The notes under the pieces: model-generated | Databases searched by the model: none | Seen by the model: the letters and a program-made list of their open reading frames with translations, nothing else | Told to the model about the DNA's origin: nothing | Shown here: positions 1-7,342 of the stretch, piece by piece | Numbering within the stretch: position 1 is the stretch's first letter | Layout of the letters: every line of letters begins with the position of its first letter | Program-made: the position numbers and the translations under genes | Assembly (NCBI RefSeq): GCF_012275445.1 | Contig: NZ_JAAZQK010000014.1 | Coordinates: 1 to 64,000 of the forward strand | DNA from: Rhizobacter sp. SG703 | GTDB lineage: Bacteria > Pseudomonadota > Gammaproteobacteria > Burkholderiales > Burkholderiaceae_C | Direction: 5' to 3' | Length of the DNA: 64,000 nucleotides

Positions 1-341
1 CGATTTGACCCGCAACTTGCAGGGTGCGCCCTGACTTCCAGACGACTGCTTTGCGGCAGTCAATCCAGTGCACTGAAGGACTGCAACGGGTCGATCAGAG
101 ACAGTTGACCGCGGTTCCAACCGGTCGTTCATTCACCAACCGCGTACCTGGATGCTCAGTACATGCTATCGAAGGCGAGGCAGTTGTCCGAGGTAGCGAC
201 CATCGAGTGACCGGTGTTCGACCAAGCTGTCGCTCGGCGCGGTTGCCCCGAGCGACTCAGTTCAGTCTGAAGCGGACGCCACCGGCCAGGACTCCGCACG
301 TCAAACCATCTTCCCAATGCACTCGAAAGAAGTCGCCCGCG
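1..341. other. no gene identified
   Basis: I see no convincing coding region here: open frames on both strands lack a plausible start with ribosome-binding site and have proline/arginine-rich composition typical of chance frames in GC-rich DNA. The segment is visibly less GC-rich than what follows and could be intergenic sequence or the remains of a decayed gene. Confidence 0.4.
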
Positions 342-548
342 CTACTTCCCATTGCGATCCGCACACTTCCCGTTCGCCTTCCTGAACCCAGCTCCGCCGC
401 GAGACCCGCATCCGCGCGAGCCTCCCGAGCCGCCGCTTCCGCCACGCCTGCTGTTGTCGCTTGAGCTGCGCTTGCGTGCTTCTGCATTGCCAACAGAAAA
501 TCCGCTGAAGGCAGCCAAGGCGCCCAGCGAAAACAATCGACGGTTCAT
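342..548 (-). CDS. small exported Gly/Ser-rich protein
   Basis: A 68-residue protein of unknown function. Residues 1-24 look like a signal peptide (MNRRLF, then a hydrophobic stretch, ending near NAEA-RK). The mature part is short and low-complexity, with a Ser/Arg segment, repeated Gly-Gly-Ser, and a Cys-containing tail (GFRKANGKCADRN) with only two cysteines, possibly a disulfide pair. The start was chosen because GGGAG sits about eight bases upstream, while a longer reading lacks a signal peptide at its N-terminus. The C-terminal GxxNGKC pattern recurs in small secreted bacterial proteins, but I do not assign a function. It stands alone, divergent from the next gene. Confidence 0.6.
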   Translation of the reverse strand: MNRRLFSLGALAAFSGFSVGNAEARKRSSSDNSRRGGSGGSGGSRGCGSRGGAGFRKANGKCADRNGK

Positions 549-696
549 GCTGCGTCTCCCGTGTGTGCGTCGAACATAAGCGACGCCCGTCAGAAAGACA
601 CTGCGGGTTAATCCAGAGAGGTGGTTGCAATGGCGGGCAATTCTCACGTTCAATGCCAATTGCCGGCCCCAAGTTGCCGGCAACATGGGGGCGACA

Positions 697-1250
697 ATGG
701 TGAACACGACCGGTCTCTTGCCCATCCGCCCAATGTCCAACCCAGCATCGACCGTCTCCGGCACCTACACCCCGCGCGACATCATGTCTGCCACGTGGGT
801 CTCCTTGCGACCGCAGCGCCTCGTGCGTGTGATCGGCGTGGTTGTCATCCTCCCCGCCCTGTGGAGCGGCTGGATGGAGTTCTTCGGTCCTCGCGCCGAG
901 CAAGGAGGCTGGATGCGATGGGTGGTTCCCGCCGCCGCGCTCTACTTCGGCTTCGTGGGCGGGGTTCTTCTCCCGCTGGAGTCGCGCCGCGCCTTCGAGC
1001 AGCGCAAAGATCTGCAGCGGCCATGCTCGCTCACCGCCAGCGACGCCGGCCTGCTCCTTTCGACGGAAGGAACCACGAGCATGAAGCCGTGGAGCGACTA
1101 CCTCAAATGGAAAGAGGGTGACGCTGTGCTGCTGCTTTACATGGCCGATTGCGCGTACCAGATCATCCGAAGCGCTTCTTCGCGTCGACCGCCGATCTGG
1201 AGGCATTCAAGGCGGTTCTGGGCCAGAAGATCGCGCACCGCGTGAGCTGA
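697..1250 (+). pseudogene. YcxB-like membrane protein, frameshifted near the C-terminus
   Basis: The N-terminal part has two hydrophobic segments (around LVRVIGVVVILPALW and VVPAAALYFGFVGG) followed by the conserved YcxB-type region reading ALLLSTEG...WSDYLKWKEG. After CAYQII the frame leaves the expected C-terminus. If one C is added to the CC at 1167-1168, the downstream sequence reads IIPKRFFASTADLEAFKAVLGQKI, the usual YcxB ending, and stops at 1248-1250. I therefore treat it as one gene with a one-base deletion, real or a sequencing error. The start is uncertain: 697 has a weak G-rich ribosome-binding site, and 733 is an alternative. Family function is unknown; these are small membrane-anchored proteins. 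Confidence 0.6.
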
Positions 1251-1334
1251 CGCCACCTGCTGCGGCCGTCACATGGATCACCTCCAATGAGCCGCGATGT
1301 TCCCGCCTGACCCCCTCCACCTCCGCCTCACCCC

Positions 1335-1742
1335 ATGGACACCACCAAACTCAAGCACCTGGTCGAGCAGCTCTCCGCCCAACCCGCGCCGCAGCTCATT
1401 CCCATCGCGACCTTCTTCGACGGCAACGATGACCTCGGCTCCATTGGTTGCAACCTGATGGACCATCCCGGCATCGATGCCTTCCGCGAGACCTTCGCAC
1501 GGATCGCGCGCAGGCGCGATGTGCAGGCCATCTACGCGCGGATCTCTGAAGTCGACCCCGACGACGATTGCTGGCCCTTCACCGACACGGTGTTCGTCGT
1601 CGGCACCATCCACGCCGACGAACTCGCGGCGGAGTTGTCGGCGCTCGAGCCCGATGAAGTGGGCAGCGCCAAAGACTTCGGCATTCCCGATGCGCTGGCC
1701 CGCAAGTACACCGCTCCGATCCTTGTCGCGTGGTGGGATTGA
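1335..1742 (+). CDS. hypothetical cytoplasmic protein
   Basis: A 135-residue acidic soluble protein without signal peptide or membrane segment. Codon choice (strong third-position GC) and a clean start at MDTTKLKHLVEQ support a real gene. Visible features are the segment PIATFFDGNDDLGSIGCNL, an acidic DPDDDCWPFTDTVF stretch and a C-terminal PILVAWWD. The arrangement resembles small immunity-like or SMI1-like hypothetical proteins, but no family motif is clear and no toxin gene is adjacent. It is convergent with the next gene, leaving only a few bases between them. Function unknown. Confidence 0.6.
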   Translation: MDTTKLKHLVEQLSAQPAPQLIPIATFFDGNDDLGSIGCNLMDHPGIDAFRETFARIARRRDVQAIYARISEVDPDDDCWPFTDTVFVVGTIHADELAAELSALEPDEVGSAKDFGIPDALARKYTAPILVAWWD

Positions 1743-1749
1743 TGGCGGG

Positions 1750-2121
1750 TCACCCAGCCCGCGCCGGGCGGGATGACCCCAGCCTGCGCCAAACTCCATG
1801 CAGAAGCCACAGGCAGGCCGCGTAGAGGCCCCAATCCGCGACGAACGCCAAGGGGTCGCCCTGGTCTTCACCCACAGACAGCTGGTTCTCCACCGAGACG
1901 CCAGGCATGTCCACCAGAAAGGCCAGCGGAAACCCGCCCTTGAGCGTCGGCCTCATGCAAGGCTGGTTGTGCAACGGGCCGCACATGTCGCTGTACTGCA
2001 CCAGCTCGGGGCCGCGTCGTTCAATCCTCACGGACGAAGCAGCGACAACGGCCGAGACAAACAACAGGGCGGCGAACCCGGTGAGCTTCGGCGTGCGAAG
2101 CACGGCAGAACTCAGGAGCAC
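1750..2121 (-). CDS. hypothetical membrane-anchored protein
   Basis: A 123-residue protein with a hydrophobic N-terminal segment (LTGFAALLFVSAVVAA), a periplasmic-type middle containing two Cys (MCGPLHNQPCM), and a second hydrophobic stretch near the end (LYAACLWLLHGVW). It looks like a small two-span inner-membrane protein with its central loop outside. Its start overlaps the end of the upstream gene by ten bases, so the two are probably translated as a pair from one transcript. No family recognised. Confidence 0.6.
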   Translation of the reverse strand: MLLSSAVLRTPKLTGFAALLFVSAVVAASSVRIERRGPELVQYSDMCGPLHNQPCMRPTLKGGFPLAFLVDMPGVSVENQLSVGEDQGDPLAFVADWGLYAACLWLLHGVWRRLGSSRPARAG

Positions 2122-2627
2122 CCTTCAGCCGACCGGATCGCATGCTCCGCCCCGACGAACAACCCGGCGGCCACCTGGTTCCCGTCGACGCGGATCGCGA
2201 ACTGCTTGTCGCCCGACACCAGCACGATGCTGCGATCCGCCGCGTTGTCGGAGCCGTGCTGCTGCACGTCCTCGATGCGCGACCCGAGCGAGCGCCGCAC
2301 CTTGTCCAGGCTCGAGCCGATGCGCAGGCCCGACGGCGTCACCACATTCGGCTCGTGCGTCTCGATGCGAACGATCTTCTGGTCCTCGGTCATGAACGTC
2401 AGCTCCGGCGACGCCTGGTAGCGGCCGCAACCGACCTTCGCCACCCCGCGCGGGCTCGGCAGGTTCTTGCGCCCCAGCTTGGTCAGCAGCTTGTGGGCTT
2501 GCGCGACAGGCATCCCGATCTGCACCGGCCCATACGAGTTCATCGTCAGAACCAGGTCGGCCGCGAACGCGTCGGACGACGCCATCAACTGCGTTGCGAC
2601 AAGAGCCACGGTGGCGAAGAATCTCAT
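2112..2627 (-). CDS. exported hypothetical protein
   Basis: Reading from MRFFATVALVATQLMASSDAFA the protein begins with a signal peptide cleaved near AFA-AD, giving a periplasmic protein of about 150 residues. It contains SYGPVQIGMPVAQAHKLL, which resembles the start of small secreted domains in which a GMs/tpxqax-like helix follows a short strand, repeated later as PSGLRIGSSLDKVRRSL. Two cysteines (VGCGRY and the terminal EGCS) could pair. A start 36 bases further upstream would add a charged extension before the signal and has a slightly better AAGG ribosome-binding site, so the N-terminus is uncertain. It is co-directional with and overlaps the downstream gene. Function unknown. Confidence 0.6.
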   Translation of the reverse strand: MRFFATVALVATQLMASSDAFAADLVLTMNSYGPVQIGMPVAQAHKLLTKLGRKNLPSPRGVAKVGCGRYQASPELTFMTEDQKIVRIETHEPNVVTPSGLRIGSSLDKVRRSLGSRIEDVQQHGSDNAADRSIVLVSGDKQFAIRVDGNQVAAGLFVGAEHAIRSAEGCS

Positions 2628-2829
2628 GAGCTTGCAGGTGCCGGCGGTTGGAATGGGCGCCATGTTACGGCGCCTTCGGCGCTTGGCGTCCCGCCAGCGC
2701 CGCCCACAGCAGGCCGATGGCGCAGGAGCGTCCACGTGGCTCGAGTCGAGAAAGAGGAGCCTTTCCATCGAACTCGCAAAGCAAATGGGCTGAGCCTGAT
2801 CCTCTATCGCTTCGATGGGTGGGCCGGGT

Positions 2830-3435
2830 CTACTCGAGGCGAAAGCCGAAGGGAATGCGCATCCGGTTGACGGTGGGCTTGCAATTCAGCCGTTCGACGA
2901 AGCCACGTGCGACCTTCGAAAACACCTCGTGGGTCGACGCCAGGATCACCACCTCGGTAGGGCGCCCGTCGGCATCCACCCGGAATTCGATGACCGTCTC
3001 ACCGCGAGTCAATCCCAATTGAATGGCTTCCCGCGGAAAGCCAAGCAGTTGCTGGGCTGCCCCCTTGCAACCCGTTTGCTCGAACAACGCAAGCGACAGA
3101 GGGTCACCGAACTTGAAGTTGACAGGCAACTGAGTCTGCAGGCTGGTTGACCGCCTGTCGCACCGAAGCCTCGACACGACGGAGAGCGCCGCGTCGCCGA
3201 ACACCGGGTGCGTGGCGGACTTCACTTGCTTGTCGACCACCTCGCCGTCTGCACGAACAGTGAAAGCGACAACCGCGTTGCCTTCGCCGATCCCGAGCTG
3301 GATCGCCTCTTCTGGAAAGGCGACGGAGTCGACAGCGGCCTGGAGATTGGGGCAGTTCGGTGCCTGAGCCTGGGCGTCGACTGTCCAAACGATGAACAGC
3401 AGACAGAAGCAAGCGATTTCGGACTTGAGGTGCAT
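2830..3435 (-). CDS. periplasmic protein with two TonB-C-like domains (paralog 1)
   Basis: The protein has a signal peptide (MHLKSEIACFCLLFIVWTVDAQA) followed by two repeats of a TonB C-terminal-like domain: the first around FPEEAIQLGIGEGNAVVAFTVRADG, the second around FPREAIQLGLTRGETVIEFRVDADG. Each has the P-x-x-A strand/turn and the v.v.f.v..DG hairpin typical of the family. There is no N-terminal membrane anchor or Pro-rich linker as in true TonB, so it is more likely a soluble periplasmic protein than an energy transducer. It is a tandem paralog of the next gene upstream. The start was chosen for the signal peptide and matches the paralog's start. Confidence 0.7.
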   Translation of the reverse strand: MHLKSEIACFCLLFIVWTVDAQAQAPNCPNLQAAVDSVAFPEEAIQLGIGEGNAVVAFTVRADGEVVDKQVKSATHPVFGDAALSVVSRLRCDRRSTSLQTQLPVNFKFGDPLSLALFEQTGCKGAAQQLLGFPREAIQLGLTRGETVIEFRVDADGRPTEVVILASTHEVFSKVARGFVERLNCKPTVNRMRIPFGFRLE

Positions 3436-3591
3436 GGTGATGGATGCTGAGAGCGCGGCCGCGGCAACATTGGCGAATGGTTCGGGCCCTACTCGCTCGA
3501 ATCCGCTCAGAGGCCGGACATCATTGACTATTTCGGCGATGAGTTTCCGGCCAAGCTCGTGTGGTTCAGAGGACGGCAAGTCATCGGTGAC

Positions 3592-3606
3592 GTGGCGTCG
3601 TTCAAG
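3592..3606. repeat. 15-bp repeat upstream of paralog 1
   Basis: GTGGCGTCGTTCAAG occurs here and, identically, at the 3' end of the azoreductase gene; the match continues imperfectly on one side (ATCGG before both). It probably marks the left boundary of the duplication that created the two TonB-C-like genes. Confidence 0.5.
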
Positions 3607-3663
3607 GGTGCTCAGGACAGAGATTGAGGCGGACGGGAGACAAGAATCATGCTGGCGAACACC

Positions 3664-4269
3664 CTACGTGATGCTGAAGCTCAGGGGGATTCGAAACTTG
3701 TGGCCGATGGGCGTGCAGCTCAGCCGCTTGGCGAAACGAAGTGCGTACTTCGAAAACAGCTCGTGAGTGGATTCCAGGATCACGACGTCGGTCGCGCGTC
3801 CGTCGGCATCGGAATTGAATTCGACGACCACCCGACCACGGGTCACGCCCAACCGCACGGCGTCCCTCACGAAGTCGAATTTGCCGGCGGCCGGCTCTTC
3901 GCAAACCAGTTTCTCCGCCAGCGCAGGGGATGGCGCATCGCGCAAGCGGAAGTCGACAGGCAGTTGCGCCTGCCAGCTGAGGGAATGCTTGTCGCACCGA
4001 AGGCGCGAAACGATGGCAAGCGCTGCCTCGCCGAAGATGGGTTGCGTGGCGGACTTCACTTCCTTGCCAACCACTTCGCCGTCCGCGCCAACGGTGAAGG
4101 CGACGACCGCGTTGCCCTCGCTGATCCCGAGCTTGATCGCCTCTTCCGGAAAAGCGACAGAGTCGACGGCGACCTGAAGGTTGGGACAACCCAGTTCTTG
4201 AGCCTGGGCGTCAGCGGCCCACACGGCGAACAACAGGCAGAAGCCAGTGACAGCGGACTTGAGGTGCAT
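3664..4269 (-). CDS. periplasmic protein with two TonB-C-like domains (paralog 2)
   Basis: This has the same length and layout as its downstream neighbour: signal peptide MHLKSAVTGFCLLFAVWAADAQA, then two TonB-C-like domains (FPEEAIKLGISEGNAVVAF and a weaker second copy around VRDAVRLGVTRGRVVVEF). The first domains of the two paralogs are nearly identical, while the second domains and the central linker have diverged, indicating duplication followed by drift of the C-terminal half. Four cysteines are spaced alike in both. It lies directly downstream of the azoreductase gene on the same strand, about 47 bases away, so read-through is possible. Function unknown. Confidence 0.7.
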   Translation of the reverse strand: MHLKSAVTGFCLLFAVWAADAQAQELGCPNLQVAVDSVAFPEEAIKLGISEGNAVVAFTVGADGEVVGKEVKSATQPIFGEAALAIVSRLRCDKHSLSWQAQLPVDFRLRDAPSPALAEKLVCEEPAAGKFDFVRDAVRLGVTRGRVVVEFNSDADGRATDVVILESTHELFSKYALRFAKRLSCTPIGHKFRIPLSFSIT

Positions 4270-4306
4270 GGAGGCGCATCATCGTCGACAACCGGTGATC
4301 GGCAAA

Positions 4307-4321
4307 GTGGCGTCGTTCAAG
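4307..4321. repeat. 15-bp repeat upstream of paralog 2
   Basis: This is the second identical copy of GTGGCGTCGTTCAAG. It contains the stop codon of the azoreductase gene, so it is the likely parental copy from which the one upstream of paralog 1 derives. Confidence 0.5.
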
Positions 4322-4952
4322 TCGCGTCCGGAACGCGCTCGACGCGGGCAATTGCGAAGTGCGCCGCCAGCGCCTGATCCGCCCGAGCCCGCGCCGCCTC
4401 CACCGCCTCGGCTCCCGCACCCGTCCCTTCCACCGAAAAGAGGCGTACGTCGTGCAGCCCGATCGTGCCGAGGATCGCCTTCAAGTGCGGCGTCAGAAAA
4501 TCCGGCTGCCGCGCCTGCTCGCCCGAGAACCGGCCACCCGAGGCGATGGCCAGGTACACCGGCCGGTCGCGCAGCGCGCCGACCTTGCCGGCAGCCGTCA
4601 CATGAAACGTCCGCCGCGCCCGCACCACATGGTCGAGCCACGCCTTCAGCACGGACGGCACGCCGAGGTTGTGCATCGGCGTCGCGATGACGATCGCGTC
4701 TGATCGCTCCAGCTCGCGGATCAGCACGTCGGACGTCGCCATGCTCCCCAGCGATGACACCTCGGCCGCGGCCGCGTGCTGCGCCAGCGCGTAGTTCGCA
4801 TCGACATGCGCCAGGCTGCCGTCGCCGATCGACCGCTCGACCACGTTCGCTGCCGGCGCTTGTGCCACCAGGCGATCGACGATCTTCTGCGAAAGCCGTT
4901 GACTCTCTGACGATGCCCCGCGAGGGCTGCAACTGATGCGAAGAATGTTCAT
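4317..4952 (-). CDS. azoR: FMN-dependent NADH-azoreductase
   Basis: A 211-residue flavodoxin-fold oxidoreductase of the AzoR family, which uses NAD(P)H and FMN to reduce azo compounds and quinones by two electrons in the cytoplasm. Length matches the family. The N-terminal SCSPRGASSES phosphate-binding loop and the flavin-binding PMHNLGVPSVLKAWLDHV (starting at residue 92) are clear, as is ASGGRFSG later on. It is divergent from a MocR-type regulator gene, and the 87-bp space between them holds one copy of the bipartite operator described below, in the same orientation relative to this gene as the second copy has relative to the AhpD-like gene. Quinone stress is a plausible inducer; the ligand is not known. 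Confidence 0.88.
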   Translation of the reverse strand: MNILRISCSPRGASSESQRLSQKIVDRLVAQAPAANVVERSIGDGSLAHVDANYALAQHAAAAEVSSLGSMATSDVLIRELERSDAIVIATPMHNLGVPSVLKAWLDHVVRARRTFHVTAAGKVGALRDRPVYLAIASGGRFSGEQARQPDFLTPHLKAILGTIGLHDVRLFSVEGTGAGAEAVEAARARADQALAAHFAIARVERVPDAT

Positions 4953-4980
4953 GCGATCAGTCTAGGAAGATCGTGGTCCA

Positions 4981-5018
4981 GGCAGAAGAGCCATGACATG
5001 GCTGCTTGACTGGGCCAT
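4981..5018. promoter_or_regulatory. bipartite operator, copy A (azoR/mocR intergenic)
   Basis: The left end GGCAGAAGAGCCA and right end GACTGGGCCAT are separated by 14 unconserved bases. Exactly the same two ends with the same 14-base spacing occur in inverted orientation after the mocR gene. Conservation of both ends but not the middle indicates a protein-binding site, most simply for the MocR-type regulator encoded next to it. Confidence 0.7.
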
Positions 5019-5039
5019 GAACCGGACCATGATCGGGGC

Positions 5040-6458
5040 ATGACTGCCGCCCCATCCGCCTCCCTGCCGCCGCTGGATCCTGCAGCGGCCGAGCCCTACT
5101 ACCGCCAGATCTACGACCGCGTGCGCGGCGCCATCGCCAGCGGCGCGTTGAAGCCGGGCGACCGCCTCCCGTCGGCGCGCGCGCTGATGAAGGAGCTCGG
5201 TCTCGCCCGCGGCACCATCGAAGCGGCCTACGCGCTGCTCACCGCCGAGGGCTACATCCAGGCCCGCGGCCAGGCCGGCACCGTCGTGTCGCCCGAGCTG
5301 AAGCCGCGCGCGCCGCAGCCGGTCGCGCCGCCGCCCGATCCCGCCACCGCCGAGCCCAGCTTCCGCCCCGACACCACGCTGCCCTTCCAGATGGGCCTGC
5401 CGGCGCTCGATGTCTTCCCGCGCAAGATCTGGGCACGCCTGGGCGCGCGCTGCATCCGCGCGATGCAGCCGGCCGACATGGCGCATCCGTCGGTGCACGG
5501 CCTGCAGGCGCTGCGGGCCGAGATCGCCGCCTACTTGCATCTGTCCCGCGGCGTCGATTGTTCGCCGTCGCAGGTGTTCGTGACCACCGGCTACCGCCAC
5601 ACGCTGCAGCTGGTCGGCCAGGCGCTGTTCAAGGCGGGCGATCGCGTCTGGCTCGAAAACCCCGGCTACCCGCCGACGCGCGAGGTGCTGCAGCACCTGG
5701 GCGTCGTGGCCGCGCCGGTGCCGGTGGATGCCGACGGCCTCGTCGTCGACGACGGGCTGCGAACCGCGCCGCGCGCGCGGGGCGCGATCGTCACGCCGGC
5801 GCACCAGGCCCCGCTGTGCGTGTCGCTGTCGCTGCCGCGCCGCCTCGCGCTGCTCGACTGGGCGTCGCGCAACAAGGCCTGGATCGTCGAGGACGACTAC
5901 GACGGCGAGTTCCGCTACGTCAGCCGCCCGTTGCCGGCGCTGCAAAGCCTCGACCGCCACGGCCGCGTGCTGTACGCAGGCACCTTCAGCAAGCTGCTGT
6001 TCCCGAGCCTGCGTCTGGCGTACCTCGTCGTGCCTCCGGCGCTGGTGCCGCGCTTCGAGCAGATCGGCCAGGCCTTCGCCGGCGGCAGCCCGCAGCTCAC
6101 GCAGGCCATCGTCACCGCGTTCATCACCGAAGGGCACTTCGCGCGCCACATCCAGCGCATGCGCCGGCTCTATGCCGAGCGCCGCGCAGCCACCGTGGCG
6201 GGCCTCGAAAGCGTGCTGGGCCGGCACCTGCGGATCGACCCGCAACCCGGCGGCATGCACCTGATCCTGCGGCTGCAGCACCGCCGCTCCGACCGCAAGC
6301 TGGCGGCACGCCTGCGCGAAGCCGGCCTCTTTGCCGAAGCGCTGACCGACTGGTCGTTCGAGCGCGACGGCCCGTCCGCGCTGATGCTCGCGTTCACGAA
6401 CGTCGATTCCCGGCGCAGCGCCGAAGGCCTCGCGAAGCGCATGCTCGAACTGCTCTGA
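5040..6458 (+). CDS. MocR/PdxR-type regulator (GntR wHTH + aminotransferase domain)
   Basis: Residues about 18-85 form a GntR-type winged helix (YYRQIYDRVRGAIASGALKPGDRLPSAR split over the helix-turn-helix), followed by a Pro-rich linker and a fold-type I aminotransferase domain from about 115 to the end. The PLP-binding lysine is K318 in GTFSKLLFPSLRLAY, and DDYDGEFRY is present, so the cofactor site looks intact. MocR proteins use PLP or an amino-compound adduct as effector and usually regulate their neighbours. Here the neighbours are azoR (divergent) and the AhpD-like/SMR pair (downstream), each preceded by the same bipartite element. The effector is unknown. ATG start; no strong ribosome-binding site is visible. 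Confidence 0.88.
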   Translation: MTAAPSASLPPLDPAAAEPYYRQIYDRVRGAIASGALKPGDRLPSARALMKELGLARGTIEAAYALLTAEGYIQARGQAGTVVSPELKPRAPQPVAPPPDPATAEPSFRPDTTLPFQMGLPALDVFPRKIWARLGARCIRAMQPADMAHPSVHGLQALRAEIAAYLHLSRGVDCSPSQVFVTTGYRHTLQLVGQALFKAGDRVWLENPGYPPTREVLQHLGVVAAPVPVDADGLVVDDGLRTAPRARGAIVTPAHQAPLCVSLSLPRRLALLDWASRNKAWIVEDDYDGEFRYVSRPLPALQSLDRHGRVLYAGTFSKLLFPSLRLAYLVVPPALVPRFEQIGQAFAGGSPQLTQAIVTAFITEGHFARHIQRMRRLYAERRAATVAGLESVLGRHLRIDPQPGGMHLILRLQHRRSDRKLAARLREAGLFAEALTDWSFERDGPSALMLAFTNVDSRRSAEGLAKRMLELL

Positions 6459-6460
6459 TC

Positions 6461-6498
6461 ATGGCCCAGTCCGCAAGGCCGATCTTGGCTCTTCTGCC
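6461..6498. promoter_or_regulatory. bipartite operator, copy B (upstream of AhpD-like gene)
   Basis: This is the exact inverse complement of copy A at both ends (ATGGCCCAGTC and TGGCTCTTCTGCC) with an unrelated 14-base middle. It lies directly after the mocR stop codon and 57 bases upstream of the next start codon. A further half-site-like TGGGCCA follows it, and copy A is likewise followed by TGGACCA on the azoR side. Confidence 0.7.
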
Positions 6499-6555
6499 GT
6501 GGGCCAAGACGGCGCACGATGACGTCCTTCCATCACACGACACACAAGGATTGTC

Positions 6556-7023
6556 ATGAGCCATCGCCTCGATTACGCAAAGGCCGCCCCCGAGGGCTAC
6601 AAGGCCTTCGGCGCCGTCTACGTTGCGGTCCAGAAAAGCGGCCTGCCGAAGGAACTGGTCGACCTCGTCTACCTGCGCGTCTCGCAGATCAACGGCTGCA
6701 CGTTCTGCATCGACATGCATTCGCGCGACCTGCTCAAGGCGGGCCTCGCCGTCGACAAGCTGGTGCTGGTGCCGGCCTGGCGTGAAGGCGGCGCCGTGTT
6801 CAGCGCCCGCGAACGCGCTGCGCTCGCGTGGGCCGAAACCGTGACCCGCGTGGCCGACACCGGCGTGCCCGATGCGGAGTACGACGCCGCCAGCGCCGAG
6901 TTCAACAAGAAGGAACTGGCCGACCTCACCTACGCCATCGGCCTGATGAACGCGTTCAACCGCCTCGGCGTGTCGTTCCGCGCGACGCCCGCTGCGGCCG
7001 TCCACGCGGCCCAGGCGGCCTGA
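6556..7023 (+). CDS. carboxymuconolactone decarboxylase/AhpD-family protein
   Basis: A 155-residue all-helical CMD-fold protein. The AhpD-type redox motif is NGCTFCIDMH with C48, C51 and H55, and the surrounding RVSQINGC...HSRDLLKAG is typical of alkylhydroperoxidase-like members rather than of true decarboxylases, which lack the Cys pair. Such proteins reduce peroxides or act as thiol oxidoreductases in the cytoplasm. The gene is preceded by copy B of the MocR-associated element and followed one base later by an SMR exporter gene, so the two form an operon. Substrate unknown. Confidence 0.85.
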   Translation: MSHRLDYAKAAPEGYKAFGAVYVAVQKSGLPKELVDLVYLRVSQINGCTFCIDMHSRDLLKAGLAVDKLVLVPAWREGGAVFSARERAALAWAETVTRVADTGVPDAEYDAASAEFNKKELADLTYAIGLMNAFNRLGVSFRATPAAAVHAAQAA

Positions 7024-7024
7024 C

Positions 7025-7342
7025 GTGGCCTGGCTGCTGCTGGTGGTCGCGGGCGTGCTCGAGATCGCGTTCGCCTACGGCATGAAGTCGTCCGAAGGCT
7101 TCACGCGGCTGATGCCCTCGCTGTTGACGGTGACGACCGGACTCACGAGCGTGGTGCTGCTGTCGCTCGCGATGCGCACGCTGCCGATGGGCACCGGCTA
7201 CGCGGTCTGGACCGGCATCGGCGCGGCCGGCACGGCCATCGTCGGCATCGTGGTGATGGGCGATTCGGCGGCGCCGATGCGCCTGCTGTGCATCGCGCTG
7301 ATCCTGGCCGGCGTGATCGGGCTGAAGCTGGTCGTCAAATGA
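7025..7342 (+). CDS. SMR-family exporter, SugE/Gdx-like
   Basis: A 105-residue four-helix membrane protein of the small multidrug resistance family, working as a dual-topology dimer in the inner membrane and driven by proton entry. The key membrane glutamate is in AGVLEIAFAYGMKSS (first helix), and YAVWTGIGAAGTAIVG in the third helix is typical. The wording GLE...AYGMKSS and WTGIGA resembles the Gdx (guanidinium exporter) branch more than EmrE. No guanidine riboswitch is visible. It starts with GTG right after the AhpD-like stop codon and overlaps the convergent hydrolase gene by eight bases. Confidence 0.82.
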   Translation: MAWLLLVVAGVLEIAFAYGMKSSEGFTRLMPSLLTVTTGLTSVVLLSLAMRTLPMGTGYAVWTGIGAAGTAIVGIVVMGDSAAPMRLLCIALILAGVIGLKLVVK

